From NCBI GenBank assembly GCA_028554755.1, contig JAPTOF010000017.1, positions 2,170,001 through 2,234,000 of the forward strand: a DNA stretch of 64,000 nucleotides. Reading direction: 5' to 3'. The notes under the pieces were generated by a model, which saw nothing but the letters and a program-made list of their open reading frames with translations, was not told where the DNA came from and did no database searches. Each line of letters starts with the position of its first letter. Within the stretch, counting starts at the first letter, position 1. Shown piece by piece: positions 43,600 through 54,402 of this stretch. A program made the position numbers and the translations under genes. This DNA is from Cordia subcordata (lineage: Eukaryota > Streptophyta > Magnoliopsida > Boraginales > Cordiaceae).

Positions 43600-45199
43600 C
43601 CATCGAGCTTCAGGAGCCTTCATATGACACTTGATGAATGGAGCTTGCTTGGCTGACAGCATGGTAGTTAGCGCTACTAAGAGGCAACCTAGATTTTGGT
43701 AATGTTGTTCTTTCTTTTTTGTTTCTCTGTGTTTGTCTTTTCCTTTTCCTTTTAACAGTTAGAGCTTTGTTCCCATTCCTTGCATTCCCCTTATCCCTTT
43801 TTTTGCATGCATCCTTGTTCTTATTTGTTAATGCTAATGTAGACTTGCATGGCACATGTCTACTAATCTCATGTGCTCTTTAAGTGTTGGTGTATTGATG
43901 AGAAATAGGATAGTAGATGATCGGAATTGCATTGGCATTTGTGGAGTCATGCAAACAAAACGTTGTATCTTTCCATCCTCTTGGCCTTATTTTTCTACCC
44001 TTTCCACACTTCCCATACGTGTGCTTTATTGTTTGTTTGTTTATGCAGTTAATTGCTATTTGCTTGTGGACAAGCAAAGTTTAGGTTTGGGGGTGTAGTG
44101 TGGGAGTCCTATTCATTTTAGATTTGACATAAAGGGGTAGATTTGCTTGGTTTTGCTCAAAATGGTGAAACTTTTTCGATTTTTTGTGCATATAGAGTCA
44201 TTTATCTCTTTGTTGAGTATTGGCTCTTGTTAAGTATTGGCTCTTTTTGGTTGACTTAATTGATTGGCGAAGATGAGGTTGTACTGTGAGAAGTGAATGA
44301 ATGGGATAACTAGGACTTTGACGAGAATCTTCTTGAAAACTGTGGGGAGTGAGTACTTTTAAGAATGCACCTTGTAGTTGCCCCACAACTTGATTGGAAA
44401 AAGTGTTTTTAGAGGGTTGTTGATGTGAATGCTCCTTACTTGATTGGTTCTTTTAGTGTGCTTTAGCCCTTCTTTTTCTTTTCTTTGTGTTTATGTTATG
44501 CATTTAAAAAAAAGGATTGAAAAAAAGTGGGAAAAAATGAGAAAAAGAAAAGGAAAAAAGATGAAAAAAAAGTGAAAAAATAGAAGAAAGCCAAATGGAA
44601 AGAAGAAAATGAAGTGTGTTGAGTAAGTGTCAAAGGATACAATGTCAACTTGACACATGTTTAATTCTCTTTCTTTGATTTTTCTTTTGAAGTGGTTGGT
44701 GAAACCCGAGTTAGTATGCTCGAGGGGGGTTTCTTCCCCTAGTACCCTAAGCCTTAAGTGGCTAGGATGTGTTGGTTGAAAGCTCGCTACACGGGAGCCC
44801 CAATCATCGAGAACGTCATTTCGTTGTATCGTGAATAAGGCTCTTACACCAATTGCGAGCCATTGCGATGTAATTCTCCCTTCTCCTTGTATCTTTAGGC
44901 TAAGTGCATGTTGGGAGGCCATGCTAGTGATAGGGGCACGAAATATCGATATCCCGGGTACGTGAGTTGGAATCCTAGGTTTGTGGTAGTTTTAGCTACT
45001 TGGTAAGTTCCCAAGAGGTGCGAGAACTCTTGTGATTGAGAGGAGGATTCGAAAAAGGCTTGCATATCCCTTTTACAATAGGAATGACTCCTCAAACTCC
45101 TTGGATATGTCAAAATTGCAAGTCAATACTTTTAGCAACCCTTTGAGCATCATGAGATAAACTTAGAAATGGTCTTGCTTGGGGACAAGCAAGGAGAAT
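43600..45199 (+). other. Non-coding 3' region of element B, with an extra polypurine-tract-like site
   Basis: No coding motif. At 44067-44097 the sequence GTGGACAAGCAAAG followed by GTTTGGGGGTGTAG nearly repeats the terminal tract (GGGGACAAGCAAGG then GTTTGGGGGTGTTAA at 45181-45214). An A/G-rich block covers 44500-44620. Confidence 0.7.
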
Positions 45200-45214
45200 G
45201 TTTGGGGGTGTTAA

Positions 45215-45688
45215 TGTGTGTGTATTTGGAGCGTAAATTGCATGATTTGGAATGTGTTTGAGTGCGTGTTTTGGTGCTAATTTGATCTATTTCGAGCTTT
45301 TGAGTATTTATTGAGTCTCATTGAGTGTTTGTGTGTTATGTGCTCATTTTCTTATTTTATATATATTTTTATTTTATTATCTTGATTTTAGTTAGTATTA
45401 ATTCAATTTGAGTTTTAGGTAATTAATTAGAAGTAGTTAAGTATTAGTTAATTAAAATTAAATAAGTAAGTTAGTAACTTAGACTTAGGATAGTTATTAG
45501 AGTTAGTACTAGAAAGAAAAAAAGAAAAAAAGAAAAAAAGAAAAAGAAAAAAAAAACTATCTAATCTAACCCACAACAACTCAACCGTGGAACCCCCTCC
45601 TTTTTGACTCTTACATCTCACAAACATTCACACACACACACGTCACTCTATCTCACAGCATGCATGTGCACATAGTACATATATTATT

Positions 45689-45757
<69 letters not shown>

Positions 45758-45806
45758 TGCTTCAGCAAACGAAGCAGCAGGAAAGCAGTAGCCAAAACAT
45801 GTTGAA

Positions 45807-45847
<41 letters not shown>

Positions 45848-47031
45848 TCTTAGCTCCTTCACAGGCCAAAAGAGAAAAAATAAAAATAAAAATAAAAAAA
45901 TTCCAGAAAATTTTGAAAAAAATATCTTTTGTTTTCTTTTTACTTTCTTTATTTTTTATCTTTATTTTGAGTTAATTTGGAGCTGTTTTTTGCAGGATTT
46001 TTGGGGCTAATTTGGAGTAAATATTGGAGAAAAAATCTTAGAAAAGAAGACGAATTTGTGCAAAATTGAAATAAGGAGAGGTTCTGAGCTTGAGATTTAA
46101 TTTTTTGGATGTGGAATTGATTTTTATGAGATTAAATTTCAGTTTTGCACTCTCTTGTGACATGTTGAACTAAATCCTTTTAGGGTTTATTACTATTTCT
46201 ATTATGAGCTAAGGATTGTAAAACTTGTTTTGAGATATTTTGATGATTTAAATGCATGTTTGATTTTTATTGTTTAATGGTGATTGTTGAGAATGTTTAT
46301 CTGTTTGATTAATTGCCTTAATGAAGAAACATGTATTATTATGCTCTTAATTTTTCGTATCCGCTTATATGGTGTTGATTAATTTTGCTTGATTTTATAA
46401 TTAGGTTTAATGTGTGGTCTTTAGGATGAAATAAAACTAATTGGTCACCCATTACACTTGGTTGAACTTAAATGGATTAGGTCTTAGCTTAAAACACAGT
46501 TAACGGTTTAAACCCTAGGTTAGTGTATTAATCAACGTCAATCTAGAAGTCTTAATCACTTAGCCCTAAAGCCCTAGTTAATAAGGACAATGATATACTC
46601 TAAGTAGAATCCACTTAGGGATAGAATTGTACTGAGAATTAAGGATAATACAGTTAGTGAGTTTAGACCTCTAAAAGAATCTATCAAAGCCATCAAAATA
46701 CTCAAAGCAAGAATAAAATCCTGACCCCATAATGGAGTAGTAATCACCCTAGTCCTTCTTTGTTGATTTAATCACCCTTTCCCTAGTTGTTTGTCTCTCT
46801 ATTGCACACTTTAGTTTAGGTAGTTTGATTTAGCCTTTAATTTAGAGTTATCTTCAATTCAAAATTAAAAAAAAATCTCAAAAAAAAATAATTTCGTTTC
46901 TACGCTTACTTAATCTAGGACACATAGGACTTAGAATCATAATTAGAGGCGTCCATGAGAAGACGATACCTGTACTCTTGCACACACTGCACTACTTTCG
47001 ATACGTGCGCTTGTGAGTTTTTAAAACAACA
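45215..47031 (+). repeat. 3' LTR of element B
   Basis: 1817 bp, aligning along its whole length with the 5' LTR apart from the 102-bp duplication there and microsatellite length. It has a longer AT tract (about 45697-45754) and an AG tract (about 45816-45845). Confidence 0.93.
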
Positions 47032-47180
47032 TCACATGGGTTCGAATCTCATAGAAAATAGAGAGTTAAGTTAGGGGTGGGAGTCTTGAAAAAAATAAAA
47101 TAAAAGGAAAAAACAGAGGGTTGAGTTAGGGGTAGAGGTTTAAAAAAAGATAAAAGGAAAAAAAAAAAACCCTATCTAAC
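47032..47180 (+). mobile_element. tRNA-derived SINE, 3' part (B box and tail)
   Basis: GGGTTCGAATCTC (47038-47050) fits a pol III B box. The tail carries two similar ~60-bp units, each with GAGTTAGGGGT or AAGTTAGGGGT followed by an A-rich AAAAGGAAAAAA run. Continuous with the A-box half at 35700-35736 before element B inserted. Confidence 0.7.
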
Positions 47181-47281
47181 CAAGCCCTGTATATCATATA
47201 TACACAGTGCATGTAAAGTGAAGTATCATTATTAACTTTACTAAGGCTTTTATATCCTATCTTTTGAACTTCATTTTTTTA

Positions 47282-47318
<37 letters not shown>

Positions 47319-47914
47319 TATGACGAATTTAGTTAGGTTGGTTCGTTATCACAAATGACAAATCTAGCCACCAATCTTTTAGAATTCTCAAATTAATCAT
47401 GTTTTAAGATTTAATTGATTGATAACTACATTCTAAGTTAGAGATAACAATTTTCGTATTAATTATAGTAATAAATAGGAAATACTAGAATAAATAAGTA
47501 GCAAAGGTTATGTAGAGCGTTATAGCTAGTTGAACATCTATCATAATAAACTTTAATACTTATATGATTTATCCTTCTATATATATTTTTCATTTACAAT
47601 TCTAATATAGTTAGCTTGCTTTTGCTATCAACAAAATTTTCCAACTGATTAAATTAAAAAAAAAAAAAAACAGAAAGTGATCTTCACAAACCCCAGTTCA
47701 CGTCTCGTGGGCTACTAAAGTCACACTGGGCTACTAAAGTCACACTTGACTAGAAAGTTGTTGGAGGAAAGACAAGGACATCAAGAAAATAAGAATACGT
47801 TGGACTTTTGAAACGTTCGTGGTCTCCTAAAAACGTCAAGAACCTATACTTGATCAAGTGGCTTACCTTAAGCTTACAGGGAAGTTTCAAGTTCTAGCTT
47901 TGATGTACTTATTA
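47181..47914. other. Spacer with (AAT)n microsatellite
   Basis: AT-rich DNA with an (AAT)n tract at about 47283-47317. A short duplication of GGGCTACTAAAGTCACACT lies at about 47708-47746. No gene seen. Confidence 0.6.
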
Positions 47915-48994
47915 GTAAAGAAAGGGTTAATTCCTCCTATGATCCCTGAACTTTGGGCCTTGAGACAATTTGATCCCTGAACTTCTAAATTGTGCTTTTT
48001 AGTCTCTAAACTTTAATACATTGGACAAATGATATTTTTCGTCAAAAATTTAACGACATTCAGTTGAGAAATACACGTGCTTGTATTTTCTCAGCTACTA
48101 GAGGGACAAAATGGTCATTGCAATATCCAACAGCTTCAAGAGCCTTTCCTCATTTTCCAGCTAAAAAGCCCCAAGTCCTACCCAAAATCTTTAAGCCCCT
48201 TTCGAAATCTCTAAACCAAATTCCTTAAGTCCTCTTCAAAATTCAGCTTTAATCGACATATATTCTCTCTACTTTTGTAAGAAATCCTCTACTTTGAAGA
48301 CGTAATTGACATGTTCGCGCATGTACCACAACTCATGGGCAATTATGCGAGATATGAGAAGCAATAATTCCTTTCTTCTTACCAAATTGGCCAAAACTTT
48401 TAAGTTCAATCACGTTTGCACATGGCTATTATAACTTATTTTACATTGCTAACTTGTTTTACATTGATGAAAGCTTACTCAACATTTTACATTGCTAACT
48501 TGTTTGTATAGATGGCTCATCACTTATTAGGTTCCAAAAGCGGGTGCAATGAAGACATTCGGCGTGTATATTGCTTCAGGTGCATTGACATTGGCAAAAA
48601 GTGGTGCAAATAATGGTGCAAAGAATAGTGCAAAGAGTGTTACAGCCAAAAGTACTAAGAATGGCATATCTAGGAAGGGAAAAAAGCCTATGTGATTGTT
48701 ACATGAATTTGAATGGTGTTTGTCATGATTGACATTCTATGTGTACTTGTTTAATGGACATGTATTAAATATTTAATGGTGTTTGTTTTAATCCTTACTT
48801 ATTGAATGTAATTTGATGAACATGGCTTGATGAATGTAATTCGATGAACAATGGCTAGCTTGATGTTGGGTTTGACTTTACGATGTTTATGAAATGAAAT
48901 TGGGAATGATCTTTCTTCACATCTGTTGGGTATGCTTCATTTATTAGATTCTTGAAATGAAATTGGGAATGATCTTTCTCTACATCTATTGGGT

Positions 48995-49265
48995 ATCCTT
49001 CATTTTAATTGGTTTTTTTGATGAAAATGATTTATGGATAAACAAGGTGCTTCATTACTTTTCTTGGTTGATGATTTCTTTTTTGGTTTGTGTTTTGATG
49101 ATTTCATGAATAAAAGAGTTTTCAACTGATGAAGAGGCAAAAGGCCCAATACGTGGCAATAATTCCAATCTAACATATTTAGCCACAAAGTCTGCACTTC
49201 TATTTGCAGATTGTCTAATGATTCTTGTTAAACATCCATCTAATTTCCTTCATTTTTTATGCAAA
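48995..49265 (-). pseudogene. RNase H-like (RVT_3-type) fragment in MULE 1
   Basis: Read on the minus strand, a stretch gives IIRQSANRSADFVAKYVRLE followed by LLPRIGPF. This matches the C-terminal end of RNase H-like domains found in plant single-domain genes and in LINEs (xVRREANxxADxLAK, then a ...LP...P..L end). Stops lie just upstream. The same fragment in MULE 2 (51977-52246) is longer. Confidence 0.65.
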
Positions 49266-49859
49266 ATTCCAGTGGCTATCTTCATCAAGATTGAATGAAT
49301 TAAAGAAGAGAGGAAGCATGTCTAGCTATTGAGTTGTTTCATAAAGCAAGCCAAGCAAAAATCTAGCAGCTTTTAAGAGCAAGGAGAATTGTCAACAAAA
49401 CTTACCACCTAATGCATACCATTTCACTAATGTTTCACCAATTCAACATCATCATAACCATCGAAACACAAACAAAAAAAAAACAAATCAAACTGTCAGC
49501 ACAAAACACAAACCAAACTTTCAACACCATTTTCTCCAAACTACTGTTACAAGACCATTTTTTCTCATCAAACCAAAATTTCAACACAAGAAATTTCACA
49601 TTTTGTCCAGCACAACCCATCAAACCAAAAACCAAAATTACAACACAAAAGTCACATTCTTTTCCATCTTAGTAATCGTCTCAGTCATTCATTCCAAAAT
49701 GATGTTACAACATTTCAACAGCTTACAAAATGATAAAAAATTTACATCTTCCATCTTAAAAAAAAAAAAACGAATCCAAGGTCCTTACCAAAATGACCTA
49801 TTCTAATACAAGTTAACCTAGCTTGTTATACATAGCTTAAGATTCAACATTTTGTTGAT

Positions 49860-50160
49860 GAAATCACATTCACAATCACAAACATCAAAACCCCAAAAGT
49901 TATCTAGAGTAGCATCTTTATACACCTCTTACATTTAACAACTTCCCGCACTTTTTGGTTGAGGGACTTCAACAATTTTGATGTAACACACTTGCTATGA
50001 TCACACATCAGAGGATCAACCCAAGGGAAAAAACCATAAGGATCAGCCTCTGTATCCTACAAAACATCTTCCAGGGTTGAAATCTTTCCATTAAATCTTC
50101 AAAGTAGAGGGTTTCTTGCAAAAGCAGAGAGAATCCATTTGGATTAAAGCTGAATTTTGA
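49860..50160 (-). pseudogene. GRF-type zinc-finger-like fragment in MULE 1
   Basis: On the minus strand: a CFCKKPSTLK start, then WKDFNPGRCFVGY and, in another frame, EADPYGFFPWVDPLMCDHSK with CVTSKLLKSLNQK. The NPGRxFxxC...CGFFxWVD pattern is that of the zf-GRF family, which binds single-stranded DNA in larger proteins. Here it needs frame changes and lacks one Cys. Its N-terminal part lies inside the terminal inverted repeat. Confidence 0.6.
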
Positions 50161-50487
50161 AGAGAGGTTAAAGAATTTAGGTTAGGGATTTTGAAAGAGG
50201 GGTTAGGGATTTAGGGCTTTTTTAGCTTGAAAATGAGGAAGAAAAAGACTCTTGAAGCTGTTGGATATTGCAATGACTATTTTGCCCCTCTAGTAGCTAA
50301 GAAAATACAAGCACGTGCGTTTTTCATGTGAATGTCATTAAATTTTTCACGAAAAACGTCATTTGTCCTTAATTTGTCCAATGCCTCAAAGTTGGGGGAC
50401 TAAAAGGCACAATTTAGAAGTTTAGAGACCAAATTGTTTCAAGGCCGAAAGTTTAGGGACTATAGGAGGAATTAGCCCATAAAAAAA

Positions 50488-50916
50488 AAGAAAAAAGTGA
50501 AATTAGTGTTGTAAGTATAAAATATATTGTGTGAGATTTGGTATTATTGGTATAATATTTGGCCATCAAATTAATTAAATGAGAATAGTTACTTGAAGTT
50601 GCTAGTTATTTCAGCAATATTCACTTATAGACCACCCAATACATAAATTCTACCCGTGTGACACATTATATATCGAAAATACTTCCAATCGGTCCGCCCA
50701 AAGGACCACCCCTTTATAAAATGATAAGCCTTGCTAGGATTTTTGGCTTTTTCTTTTTAACTTGGGTGGTCTTGTATGGTATCGGTAATTGGAATACCAA
50801 TCCCATTACGTACACACCTTATAATTATGTTATGATTACATATCAAGCTTGCTTGTAAATCTAAGAACTTAAACTTGAAACACAAAAATGTCAGTTCGCA
50901 TTCGACTGATTTGATA
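50488..50916. other. Spacer between the two MULE elements
   Basis: About 430 bases with no gene or repeat structure recognised. Confidence 0.5.
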
Positions 50917-51976
50917 ATGAATCTTGGGTTAATTCCTCCCGTGATTCCTGAACTTCGGGCCTTGGGACGATTTGGTCCCTGAATTTCTAAATTGTGCCTT
51001 TTTGTCCCTAAACTATGAGACATTGGACAAATTAAGAACAAATGATGTTTTTTGTCAAAAATTTAACGACATTCACAAGAGAAACATATGTGCTTGTATT
51101 TTCTCGACTATTAAAGCGGCAAAATGGTCAATTGAATATCCAACAGCTTCAAAAGTCTTTTTCTTCCTCATTTTCAAACTAAAATGCCCCAAATCCCACC
51201 TAAAATCCCTAACCCCTCTTTTGAAATCTCTAAACCAGATTCCTTAACTGCTCTTCAAAATTTAGCTTTAATCCACATGTATTCTCTCTACTTTTGCAAG
51301 AAACCCTCTGCTTTGAAGACGTAATCAACATGTTCGGGCATGTACCACAACTCAAGGGCAATTATGCGAGATATGAGAGCCAATAATTCCTTTCTTCCAA
51401 CCAAATTGGCCAAAACTTCTAAGTTCAATCAGGTTTGTGAATGTTTATTATAACTTGTTTTACGTTGCTAACTTGTTTTATATTGATGAAAGCTTAGTCA
51501 ACATTTTACATTGCTAGCTTGTTTATGTAGATGGATCATCACTTATTAGGTTCCAAAAGTGGGTGCAATGAAGACATCCGGCGTGCATATTTCTTTAGAC
51601 ACATTAACATTGGCAAAAAGTGGTGAAAACAGTGGTGGAAAGAATAGTGAAAAGGGTGTTATAGCAAAAAGTACTAAGAATGACATATTTAGGAAGGGGA
51701 AAAAGCCTATGTGATTGTTACTTGAACTTGAATGGTGTTTGTAATGATTGACATTCTATGTGTGCTTGTTTAATGGACATGTATTGAATATTTAATGATG
51801 TTTGTTGTAATCCCCACTTGTTGAATGTAATTTGATGAACATGGCTTGATGAATGTAAGCTTGATGAATGTAATTTGATAAACAATGGCTAGCTCAATGT
51901 TGGGTTTGACTTTATGATGTTTGTGAAATGGAATTGAGAATGATCTTTCTTCACATCTATTGGATATACTTCATTT

Positions 51977-52246
51977 TTAGTAGGTTCTTTGATGAAAATG
52001 ATTCATGAATAAATAGGGTGCTTCATTACTTCTTTTGGTTGATGGTTCCTTTTTTGGTTTGTTTTTTGATGATTTCATGAATAAAGGAGTTTTCAATTGA
52101 TCAGGAAGGCAAAAGAGCCAATTAAGTGGTAATGATTCCAATCTAATAGATTTAGCCACAAAGTCTGCACTTCTATTTGCAGATTGTCTAACGAGAGACA
52201 TCACAAAATAAGGATTCCTATTAAACATCCATCTAATTTCCTTCAT
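51977..52246 (-). pseudogene. RNase H-like (RVT_3-type) fragment in MULE 2
   Basis: An 89-residue frame begins MKEIRWMFNRNPYFVMSLVR and continues QSANRSADFVAKSIRLESLP, then LNWLFCLPDQLKTPL and a Lys/Ser-rich tail. The region from SLVRQSANRSADFVAKS matches the end of an RNase H-like fold, where a helix carries the final Asp (here SADF). The rest of the domain (the first three acidic residues) is absent, so it is a captured exon or fragment, not an enzyme. Confidence 0.68.
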
Positions 52247-52509
52247 TTTTTATACAAAATTCTAGCAGCTATCTTCCATAAGATTGAATGAATTACAACA
52301 CAAAAGCCACATTTTTTTCCACCTTAGTAATCGTTTGGGTTGTTCATTCCAAAATGAGGTTACAATATTTTAGTAGCTTACAAAATGATAAAAAATTTAC
52401 ATTTTCCATCTTTCAAAAAAGTAAAAAATAAAAATAAGAAATCCAAGGTCTTAACCAAAATGATCTATCTTAATACAAGTTAACCTAGCTTATTACACAT
52501 AGCTTAAGA

Positions 52510-52830
52510 TTCAACATTTTGTCGATGAAATCACTTTTACAATCACAAACATCAAAACCCCAAATGTCATCAAGAGCAGTATCTTCATGCACCTCACCTC
52601 TTACATTGAAAAACTTCCTATTCTTTTCGGTTGAGAGATTTCAACAACTTCGGTATAACACACTTGCTATGATCACACATTGGAAGATCAACTCAAAGGA
52701 AAAAACCACAAACATCAGCCTCTCCACACTTGTTGCATCCCACACAACATCTTCTAAGGTTGAAATCTTTCCATTGCATCTTCAAAGTAGCGTGTTTCTT
52801 GCAAAAGCAGAGAGAATCTATATGGATTAA
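52510..52830 (-). pseudogene. GRF-type zinc-finger-like fragment in MULE 2
   Basis: Minus-strand reading gives DSLCFCKKHATLKMQWKDFN, then LRRCCVGCNKCGEADVCGFF and VDLPMCDHSKCVIPKLLKSL. A Cys pair, an F-N-x-x-R-x-x-x-G-C stretch and CGFFxxVD fit the zf-GRF pattern. The Trp before VD has become a stop. This copy keeps more Cys residues than MULE 1. Confidence 0.65.
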
Positions 52831-53153
52831 AGATGAATTTTGAAGAGGGGTTAAGAAATTTGGGTTAGAGATTTCAAAAGCGGGGTTAAAGATTTTGGGT
52901 TAGGGATTTGGGGCTTTTTAGCCTAAAAATGAGGAAGACAATGACTCTTGAAGCTATTGGATATTGCTTTGACCATTTTGCCCCTGTAATAGCTAAGAAA
53001 ATACAAGTACGTGCATTTTTCGCGTGAATGCCATTAACTTTTTGACCAAATAACGTTATTTGTCCTTAATTTGTCCAACTTTCCATAGTTCAGGAACTAA
53101 AAGGCACAATTTGAAGGTTGAGGGACCACAAAAGGAATTGACACATGAAACTT

Positions 53154-53516
53154 TTTATGGATTCACGCAGTAGTTTTGTAACTTCTTTAGAAATTATTCC
53201 GAGCAATGCATTTAAAAAGATCACAAAGTCAACGCCGTATTAAAATACACCAAATTAAATCAACCTTGAAAGTCACCGAAAGGTGCGTGCGTATGAAAAT
53301 TTCTACGAGGGAATGACTGATGTGCCAATGCCAATTCATGGGAAGAACTATAACTTAGTAATTTACTTCAAAGTCAATTGTCAAGAAATGTTTTATTATT
53401 GTTCTATGCTTTCATTCAAGTTTTTAGAATTTGACTGGTCATACTTGTGAAGCTACACTAGAATTTACAATTAGGACGTATCATTCACGACAAAATGACA
53501 CTAACACACACACACA

Positions 53517-53550
<34 letters not shown>

Positions 53551-54351
53551 TTGATTTGTCTTTTGATGCATATATTCAAGTAGATCATGACCATAAATAT
53601 GAATATTCGTACCTAACTAACACGTTGTCCAATGTGAAATGTCTTAGTCTACTGTACGTAAGGGAGAACTTGGTTTTCGCAATAAATAATCATACCTTGA
53701 ATCAAATACTATCTTTTGAAAATTTAACTAGAATTTAACTCGTGTAATGCACAAAAAAATATATTTTAATATATTTATATATTTTTGATGGTCAATTTTT
53801 ATATTTTATGTCACTATGAAAACGTATATATCTTTTAGAATTTAAGCTTTGGTAAGCTTCAACATTAGTCATATTTTTATGAGAGCTTTCAATAGTTAAA
53901 TAAAATATTTAAATTTTAAAAGTAAAATAAAAAAATAATCTGATATGCAAAAGAAAAGTAATAAAAGATTTTTTAGTGTTATTTTTAGAAGAAAAAAGTA
54001 CTATTAATTAGTAACTAAATATATTTAAATTATGTACACATATAGAAGAGTACACTAAATACTTTGTTGGACGAAAGAGAACACTTAGAAGATGGCATGC
54101 ATGGACATATACCGAAAAGGTGTATATTTTGTTTAATATAATGTTTAGATTTTATCTGTATTTATCAGTTATATCAATGAATTACTCTTCTTAATAAGCA
54201 AAATAAAGTTAAAGAAATATCTATATGTAATAAATATAAATTTTACCTGAATAGTTTGGTAATATAAATAGATAAAAATACCTTTCAATGTATAATTTGC
54301 CTAGACAAAGTTTAATATCGTGTTGAAGAATATGAACAGAACATTTTCTCC
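53154..54351. other. Upstream region of the GLR gene
   Basis: AT-rich non-coding DNA with an (AC)n(AT)n microsatellite at about 53503-53548. It presumably holds the GLR promoter. I see no further element. Confidence 0.5.
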
Positions 54352-54359
54352 TATAAATA
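54352..54359 (+). promoter_or_regulatory. TATA box of the GLR gene
   Basis: TATAAATA lies 51 bases before the chosen ATG (54403). A start of transcription about 30 bases downstream would leave a leader of only about 20 bases. Confidence 0.65.
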
Positions 54360-54402
54360 GTGTTGGGGTGGCAGCTGTAGTTGCACATTGAGCTGCTGCA
54401 AG

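Larger units (their letters stand above)
35756..47031 (+). mobile_element. Complete Athila-like Ty3 LTR retrotransposon B (11.3 kb), inactivated
   Basis: LTRs at 35756-37661 and 45215-47031 start TGTGTGT and end TTTTAAAACAACA. A tRNA-Asp-type primer site (37671-37688) and a GTTTGGGGGTGTTAA polypurine tract (45200-45214) bound the interior. Gag, protease, RT, RNase H and integrase follow in Ty3 order, all with stops. About 1.6 kb between integrase and 3' LTR is non-coding, where some Athila elements carry an extra frame. The 5-mer TCACA lies right after the 3' LTR (47032-47036); on the left the same 5-mer is 19 bases away from the LTR (35732-35736), so the left junction is unusual. Size and layout suit Athila. 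Confidence 0.93.
47924..50478. mobile_element. Pack-MULE-like element 1
   Basis: The 2555-bp element starts GGGTTAATTCCTCC and ends GGAGGAATTAGCCC. The inverted arms remain complementary for about 370-400 bases (left arm has GATCCCTGAACTT, AAATTGTGC; the right arm has their reverse complements). Flanking 9-mers are GTAAAGAAA and ATAAAAAAA (7 of 9 match). Long arms plus a 9-bp duplication indicate a Mutator-like element. No MULE transposase is present; it carries host-like gene fragments instead (see 48995-49265 and 49860-50160). It is closely related to the element at 50926-53144. Confidence 0.8.
50926..53144. mobile_element. Pack-MULE-like element 2
   Basis: The 2219-bp element starts GGGTTAATTCCTCC; its right end is GGAATTGACAC, decayed. 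Flanking 9-mers are ATGAATCTT (50917-50925) and ATGAAACTT (53145-53153), 8 of 9 identical, so the ends are well fixed. It aligns end to end with element 1 in the same orientation and lacks about 340 bases found there (49301-49639). The missing part is bounded by AATT in element 1, which suggests a deletion. Like element 1 it carries RNase H-like and GRF-like fragments and no transposase. Confidence 0.88.

Noticed and set aside
43880..44922. Frames in the 3' region of the Athila-like element as a possible extra env-like gene
   Set aside because: No signal peptide plus transmembrane layout or conserved env-like motif is readable; the frames are short and overlap on both strands.
35706..47050. 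A possible genuine tRNA gene from the A and B boxes
   Set aside because: Even when rejoined, the flanks do not show a full cloverleaf with an acceptor stem, and an A-rich tail follows; a SINE fits better.
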